Source: Verticiella alkaliphila (GTDB lineage Bacteria; Pseudomonadota; Gammaproteobacteria; Burkholderiales; Burkholderiaceae_B). From it: 35,086 nt of DNA. The notes beneath the pieces are model-generated. The model was not told the origin of the DNA. It saw nothing but the letters and a program-made list of their open reading frames with translations, and did not search any database. Below, piece after piece: positions 31,226 through 35,086 of the stretch; position 1 is the stretch's first letter; each line of letters begins with the position of its first letter. Both the position numbers and the translations under genes were made by a program. Location of the stretch: the NCBI RefSeq assembly GCF_018904615.1, contig NZ_JADCNH010000042.1, forward strand, positions 1-35,086. Reading direction: 5' to 3'.

Positions 31226-31813
31226 TCAGGCCTTGGCGAAATTTTCCTGCGCAAAGGTCCAGTTGACCAGGTGGGTCAGGAAGGTCTCGACGAACTTCGG
31301 GCGCGCATTGCGCTGGTCGATGTAGTAGGCGTGTTCCCACACGTCGATCGTGAGCAGCGGCACGTCAGCCGTCGTGAGCGGCGTGGCGGCGTTGCTGGTG
31401 TTGACGATGTCGACCGAACCATCGGCCTTCTTCACGAGCCAGGTCCAGCCCGAGCCGAAGTTGCCCACGGCGCTGTTGGTGAAAGCTTCCTTGAACTTGG
31501 CGAGATCGCCCCACTTGGCCTGAATGGCCTCAGCCAGCTTGCCCGAAGGCTCGCCGCCGCCCTGGGGCGTCAGACAGGACCAGAAGAAGGTGTGGTTCCA
31601 GACCTGGGCAGCGTTGTTGAAGATGCCGCCTTGCGAGCTGCGCACGATCTCGACCAGATCCTGGGATTCGTGCGGGGTACCGGCGATCAGCTTGTTCAGG
31701 TTCGTGACGTAGGCCTGGTGATGCTTGCCGTAGTGGTAATCGAAGGTCTCGGCGCTCATGTGCGGCTCGAGAGCATCCTTGGCAAACGGCAGGGGGGGCA
31801 GCGTGTGTTCCAT
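31226..31813 (-). CDS. sodB: Superoxide dismutase, iron type
   Basis: SodB converts superoxide to oxygen and peroxide in the cytoplasm. The protein is 195 aa. Metal ligands are H27 ([13 protein letters not shown]), H74 (VWNHTFFW), D157 and H161 ([13 protein letters not shown]). Q70 in NNAAQVWNH lies in the N-terminal half; this second-shell glutamine position marks iron rather than manganese enzymes. The ATG at 31813 has GGAGT upstream. A near-consensus promoter precedes it. The longer open frame to 31996 is not used because it crosses that promoter. Confidence 0.97.
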   Translation of the reverse strand: MEHTLPPLPFAKDALEPHMSAETFDYHYGKHHQAYVTNLNKLIAGTPHESQDLVEIVRSSQGGIFNNAAQVWNHTFFWSCLTPQGGGEPSGKLAEAIQAKWGDLAKFKEAFTNSAVGNFGSGWTWLVKKADGSVDIVNTSNAATPLTTADVPLLTIDVWEHAYYIDQRNARPKFVETFLTHLVNWTFAQENFAKA

Positions 31814-31847
31814 ATCACTCCAGATCAGTTGCGTCACACAGGGTGCG

Positions 31848-31864
31848 GGCACACCCGGTGTGCC
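31848..31864. promoter_or_regulatory. 17-bp dyad in the sodB leader
   Basis: GGCACACC C GGTGTGCC is a perfect palindrome with a one-base centre, about 35-51 bases before the sodB start and downstream of its predicted transcription start. It may be a repressor site or an RNA hairpin. It does not look like a Fur box. Confidence 0.4.
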
Positions 31865-31892
31865 GGCTACAGTCGAGTAGCCAGCGACCTTC

Positions 31893-31921
31893 GTTGTAGA
31901 TACGCGGCAGGAATATGTCAA
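31893..31921 (-). promoter_or_regulatory. sodB promoter
   Basis: On the minus strand, consensus -35 TTGACA (31916-31921), a 17-bp spacer and -10 TACAAC (31893-31898). Transcription would start near 31886, giving a leader of about 70 bases. Confidence 0.75.
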
Positions 31922-31955
31922 TGGATTGCTTGGAAAATTGAGGTGCTGACCTCGC

Positions 31956-31983
31956 TTGCATCGTGAATTAACCCGGGTATAAT
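31956..31983 (+). promoter_or_regulatory. Promoter of the DUF2239 gene
   Basis: -35 TTGCAT (31956-31961), a 16-bp spacer and consensus -10 TATAAT (31978-31983). It is divergent from the sodB promoter, with about 35 bp between the two -35 elements. Confidence 0.65.
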
Positions 31984-32018
31984 TCCGGCGCATCATGTGG
32001 TGTCACTGGGAGTCGTAC

Positions 32019-32609
32019 ATGTCCTATCCCGCCGATCTGCCTGCTACTGTCTTTGATGGCGGTACGGCCGTCGCCAATGGTCCGCTGGCCGAGACTTTGT
32101 CGCTCGGACTGCGTTACGTCGCGCGCCTGCCGGAAGCGGTGCTGGTGGCGTACAGCGACGTCACGGGCGAGCGCCTGGACATCGACTGGTCGGGGGACGA
32201 GCAGGCCGTGCTGCAACGATTGCTGCCGGCAGCGCAGATGGCCGCTGCCATGCCCGTGGACGATCCTCGCCGAGGGCCGGGACGGCCCCGATTGGGCGTG
32301 GTGGCGCGCGAGGTCACACTGCTGCCCAGGCACTGGGAGTGGCTCAATGCACAATCGGGGGGGGCCTCCGCAGCCCTTCGCCGCTTGATCGACGAGGCGC
32401 GCAAGACCAGCGAAGCCCGCGAGAGTCAACGGCGCGCGCAGGATGCGGCCTATCGATTCATGCAGGCGGCTGGTGGTGATCTGCCAGGCTACGAGGAGGC
32501 CTTGCGGGCCTTGTATGCGGGCGATGCCCTCCAGTTCGACGCCCAGCTTGCCGCCTGGCCGCCGGATTGGCGCAATCACGCCTTGAGACTGGGATTCGGG
32601 CCGCGCTGA
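32019..32609 (+). CDS. DUF2239 family protein
   Basis: The protein is 196 aa, soluble, with no signal. The family hallmark is the central stretch GRPRLGVVAREVTLLPRHWEWLNAQSGGASAALRRLIDEARK, which resembles a small DNA-binding segment (basic GRPRLG then a helix pair). Function is not known. The ATG at 32019 has GGGAG 7 bases upstream; an in-frame upstream ATG at 31995 is less likely. It shares an intergenic region with divergent sodB. Confidence 0.9.
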   Translation: MSYPADLPATVFDGGTAVANGPLAETLSLGLRYVARLPEAVLVAYSDVTGERLDIDWSGDEQAVLQRLLPAAQMAAAMPVDDPRRGPGRPRLGVVAREVTLLPRHWEWLNAQSGGASAALRRLIDEARKTSEARESQRRAQDAAYRFMQAAGGDLPGYEEALRALYAGDALQFDAQLAAWPPDWRNHALRLGFGPR

Positions 32610-32745
32610 GCGGCAGGATGTGGGACAAACGCCACGCGGCCGTGAATGTCTGCCGCGCATGGCATGACGCTCGCTATGATGGACTGGCCGCGGCAGCGGG
32701 CCGGGCGTGCGGTCTTTCCGTCAACACCAGCAACGAGGGCAAGCC

Positions 32746-32988
32746 ATGAACATTCTCATCATGATCATCGTGGGCTTCATCGTGGGGCTGATTGCCCGGG
32801 CGATCATGCCCGGCACTCAGAAAATGGGGATCATCCTTACCACGATCCTGGGGATCATCGGGGCCGTTGTCGCCGGCTATCTCGGCCAGGCGCTCGGGTG
32901 GTATCAGCCGGGCGATGCGCCTGGATGGATTGCGTCGATCATCGGCGCCATCATCGTGCTCGGCATCGTGGGCTTGGTAAGACGTTAG
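32746..32988 (+). CDS. GlsB/YeaQ/YmgE family membrane protein
   Basis: The product is a small protein of 80 aa with three hydrophobic helices and glycine-rich turns (IIVGFIVGLIARAIMPG, GIILTTILGIIGAVVAGYLGQALGWY, WIASIIGAIIVLGIVGLVRR). This is the transglycosylase-associated/GlsB family often induced by envelope or general stress; the mechanism is unknown. The ATG at 32746 has GAGGG 7 bases upstream. A TATGAT at 32675-32680 could be its -10. A very strong hairpin follows. Confidence 0.93.
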   Translation: MNILIMIIVGFIVGLIARAIMPGTQKMGIILTTILGIIGAVVAGYLGQALGWYQPGDAPGWIASIIGAIIVLGIVGLVRR

Positions 32989-33005
32989 GTTTGACACGGC
33001 AGCAC

Positions 33006-33049
33006 CATGAGAAATGGCCAGTCCCGGGAGGGACTGGCCATTTCTCATG
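33006..33049. terminator. Perfect 20-bp bidirectional hairpin
   Basis: 33006-33025 pairs with 33030-33049 around a 4-base GGGA loop. The stem contains GAAATGGCCAGTCCC. It lies between the convergent GlsB-type and PA2169-type genes and has AAAT/ATTT tracts on each side of the stem. Confidence 0.8.
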
Positions 33050-33080
33050 CAAAGGGGCGAAAGCCCCTTCACGTCAGTGG

Positions 33081-33529
33081 TCAGGCGCTGGCGCGATGCT
33101 GGTCGCGCAGGGCCTTGATTTGGTCGTGGTTGCGCAGCACGCCGTCGTACTGGCGCTGCACGATGGCACGGATGTTCTCCGGCAGAGTCTCCTGAAGGGC
33201 TTCGGCGTACTCCTTCTTGGCGTGGTCTTCACCGCGCTCGCACTCTTCCAGGATGGCCTTGTCTTCTCGACCGGCCACGGCAGCCTTCAGATTCACCCAG
33301 CCACGGTGCATGGCACCGGCCACCGTGCCGCTGTCTTCTGGCTTGCCACCAGCTGGGCGACCAAGGCCTGCAGTTCGGCGGCAGCGGCGGCGCATTCCTG
33401 GCCACGCGTGCGCAGCAGGTTGCGCAGTTCCGGATTCTTGGCGTCGTCGGCCGCAGCCACGAAGCCCTTCTCGCCGTTCTTGGAGGTCTCGATCAGATGG
33501 TTCAGAACTTTGACGACGTTGTCAGCCAT
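33081..33529 (-). CDS. PA2169 family four-helix-bundle protein, frameshifted
   Basis: The N-terminal half (MADNVVKVLNHLIETSKNGEKGFVAAADDAKNPELRNLLRTRGQECAAAAAELQALVAQL) and the C-terminal half (GGKPEDSGTVAGAMHRGWVNLKAAVAGREDKAILEECERGEDHAKKEYAEAL...RQYDGVLRNHDQIKAL) together make one PA2169-type (DUF2383, ferritin-like) protein of about 149 aa. They lie in different frames. The break is at about 33350, where CAGCTGGTGGC replaces the expected CAGCTGGGTGGC, so one G is missing. The start ATG 33529 has a strong AGGAG. Members of this family are stress-associated and of unknown biochemistry. Either the gene is broken or one base was lost in sequencing. Confidence 0.85.
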
Positions 33530-33909
33530 GGTGCTTCTCCTAGTTTGACGATGGGTAGGTAAGGGGTCCGAAGCGATTGCTTCGTCCTGCCCAGCATCAA
33601 GCAATGCCCATTCCCGATCCGCGGCGAAATTTTGGGAATGCGGCAGAAAATACCGAAGATTGTTACGAAGTCTGACGCAAAGCTGACGCGGTGCTGACGG
33701 CGGGCGTGATCGGCCAATTCAGCAAGCGGTGTGCCGATACTCGGTTCGTCGGGACACAGGTATCATCCCGGCCCCACGCTGACCGCCCGGATTCGGGCAT
33801 TCCCCGATTTACATTGCGTCGCCAACTTTAAAACCCGGTGTCTGCCGCTTGCGTACATTGGATCCATCCCAATGCTTTGCTGCCGGCATGCCGCCGTCGC
33901 CTGACTCGC
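33530..33909. other. Non-coding gap between the PA2169-family and OpgC-like genes
   Basis: These 380 bases separate divergent genes. They hold the 11-bp CTGACGC triplet (33672-33700) and AT-richer DNA (GAAATTTTGGGAATGCGGCAG and nearby) that may contain the promoters. I could not fix a clear -35/-10 pair for either gene. No credible small gene was found. Confidence 0.6.
33672..33700 (+). repeat. Three 11-bp-phased CTGACGC repeats
   Basis: CTGACGC at 33672, CTGACGC at 33683 and CTGACGG at 33694 are exactly 11 bp apart, separated by AAAG and GGTG. This is the layout of a tandem response-regulator binding site. A related pair stands upstream of the DUF4168 gene. The array lies between the divergent PA2169-family and OpgC-like genes, so either could be the target. 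Confidence 0.6.
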
Positions 33910-35086
33910 ATGGCCAATCAACGTTCTCTCGAAATCGATGTCTTCCGCGGTCTGGTGCTGATCTTCATCGTCGTCGATCACATCAGCGGCAGCGTGCTTG
34001 CCTGGACTACCCTGCGCAACTTCGCCATCGCCGATGCCACCGAAGTCTTCGTCTTTCTTGCCGGCCTGGTGACCGCCATGGCCTACACCGGGCTCGCCCG
34101 TCGCCGTGGTACCGAGGTCGCAGACCGGCGTTTCTGGAAGCGGTCGTGGGAAATCTACCGCGCCTTCCTCGTCTGCGGCGTGCTGATGTTCGCCGCGGGG
34201 GGCCTGCTCCTGTGGTGGCAATTGCAGACGCCGGCCCTGGGTGCGACGGAAGTGAAGGATTTCATCGCGTCGCCAGGCCGCAGTCTGTTCGAAGTGCTGA
34301 CGTTGCAGCGGCAGCCGTTCCTGGCCGACATTCTGCCAATGTACGCCTTCTTCGCCATCATGGCGCCGCTGGCCATTCGGCTCGCGCGCCGCGATTGGAC
34401 GTGGCTGCTGGCGGCCAGCGTGGGTCTGTGGCTGATCGCACCCTGGTTGGGTAGCTTCCTGCCGACCACCACCATTCCGCACTGGTCATTCAACCCGTTC
34501 GCGTGGCAAATCGTGTTCGTGCTCGGCCTCATCGTGGGCCTGTATCCGGAATTGCCGCAGCAGCCCCAGGGCATCACGCGCCGTCTGCTGACGGTGGCGG
34601 CCATCGTGATCGTCGTGATGGGCGCCATCGTCTCGCTGTTCTCGTATCACGAGTCATTGCGTATGATTTTCCTGTCGACCTGGCTCGAGAAAGGATTGCA
34701 GACCTTCTCCAAGCCCAATGCGTCGGCGGTGCGCGTGGTGAATTTCATGGCCATCGCCTGGCTGGTGTATGCCGCTGTGCAACGCGGGTGGTTCGATCGC
34801 CTGTTTGCGCGGATGAAGCCGGTGGCCCTCGTGGGTAAGAATGGACTCGTATGCTTCGTAGGCGGTGCGGTGATCTCGATTCTGGCCGAGGCCCTGGCGT
34901 TCGCGCTGTCGGGCGGCCCGCCCAGCCGGCCGGTGGGCCTGTTGGCGGACGTGGTCGCGATTGCCGCGCTGATCGGCCTTGCGGTCCTGTGGGAACGCCG
35001 CCGCGACACGCCGGCACCGCAGCCGGCGCGTCAGGGATTCCCGGTCGTGCCCGCGCAGGCACTGGCCACGCCAGCAGGCGGGCACG
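33910..35086 (+). CDS. OpgC-like membrane protein, 3' end missing
   Basis: The frame opens at ATG 33910 and stays open to the window edge (392 residues seen). It begins MANQRSLEIDVFRGLVLIFIVVDH, then ATEVFVFLAGLVTAMAYTG. This matches the OpgC family, membrane acyltransferase-3-like proteins; the studied OpgC adds succinyl groups to periplasmic glucans. About ten hydrophobic helices alternate with short loops. The long loop with LTLQRQPFLADILPMYAFFAIMAPLAI is typical. No Shine-Dalgarno precedes the ATG, so the start may be different. The visible C-terminal part (ERRRDTPAPQPARQG) looks cytoplasmic and near the end. The substrate is not known here, and no opgG/opgH genes are in view. Confidence 0.85.
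   Translation, partial: MANQRSLEIDVFRGLVLIFIVVDHISGSVLAWTTLRNFAIADATEVFVFLAGLVTAMAYTGLARRRGTEVADRRFWKRSWEIYRAFLVCGVLMFAAGGLLLWWQLQTPALGATEVKDFIASPGRSLFEVLTLQRQPFLADILPMYAFFAIMAPLAIRLARRDWTWLLAASVGLWLIAPWLGSFLPTTTIPHWSFNPFAWQIVFVLGLIVGLYPELPQQPQGITRRLLTVAAIVIVVMGAIVSLFSYHESLRMIFLSTWLEKGLQTFSKPNASAVRVVNFMAIAWLVYAAVQRGWFDRLFARMKPVALVGKNGLVCFVGGAVISILAEALAFALSGGPPSRPVGLLADVVAIAALIGLAVLWERRRDTPAPQPARQGFPVVPAQALATPAGGH

Noticed and set aside
31814-31996. N-terminal extension of SodB
   Set aside because: The extra frame covers the sodB promoter and lacks homology to [13 protein letters not shown] is the family start.

Overview
The window is GC-rich chromosomal DNA of a betaproteobacterium. It is most likely from the Burkholderiales and probably close to the Alcaligenaceae (Bordetella/Achromobacter relatives). 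This assignment is inferred from gene content: an H1-like Lys/Ala histone beside nrdBA, a leuS-lptE-holA-proA run, a trifunctional PutA, and several families common in this group (PP0621, DUF4168, DUF2239, PA2169). No phage, transposase, integrase or CRISPR array was found. It reads as ordinary core genome with a stress-related right end.

Layout. (1) Positions 1-5945, minus strand: start of an H1-like protein, then nrdA-nrdB (class Ia ribonucleotide reductase) behind a promoter with two NrdR-type boxes, then a translationally coupled ypjD-like/PP0621 pair. (2) Positions 5975-7984, plus strand: ffh, a pair of 77-bp-spaced intergenic repeats and a MAPEG protein. (3) Positions 8086-15972, minus strand: leuS-lptE-holA-proA-hemJ-like-RNA methyltransferase, with tight spacing over leuS-lptE-holA-proA. 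The methyltransferase carries a repetitive Arg/Gly-rich N-terminus and a one-base frameshift. (4) Positions 15973-16521: non-coding, with an 18-bp tandem repeat and a 222-bp inverted-repeat structure. (5) Positions 16522-21656, minus strand: thioesterase, M50 protease, Sua5/YciO protein, tusA, alaS. (6) Positions 21861-25790, plus strand: putA behind three GTTGCA boxes. (7) Two identical tRNA-Arg(ACG) genes, each with its own promoter. (8) An orphan hybrid histidine kinase and a MetE-like methyltransferase with a structured leader. (9) Positions 30428-35086: DUF4168 secreted protein, Fe-SOD, DUF2239, GlsB-type membrane protein, a frameshifted PA2169-family protein and the start of an OpgC-like membrane protein.

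How the genes fit together. Much of the window is housekeeping: dNTP supply, protein targeting, aminoacylation, LPS export, the replication clamp loader, and proline synthesis and breakdown. The most informative regulatory readings are the paired NrdR boxes over the nrdA promoter, the PutA autoregulatory boxes, and an 11-bp-phased CTGACGC repeat shared by two stress-associated intergenic regions. Two genes are broken by single-base indels; these may be real or assembly errors. I did not find a convincing undescribed multi-gene system.
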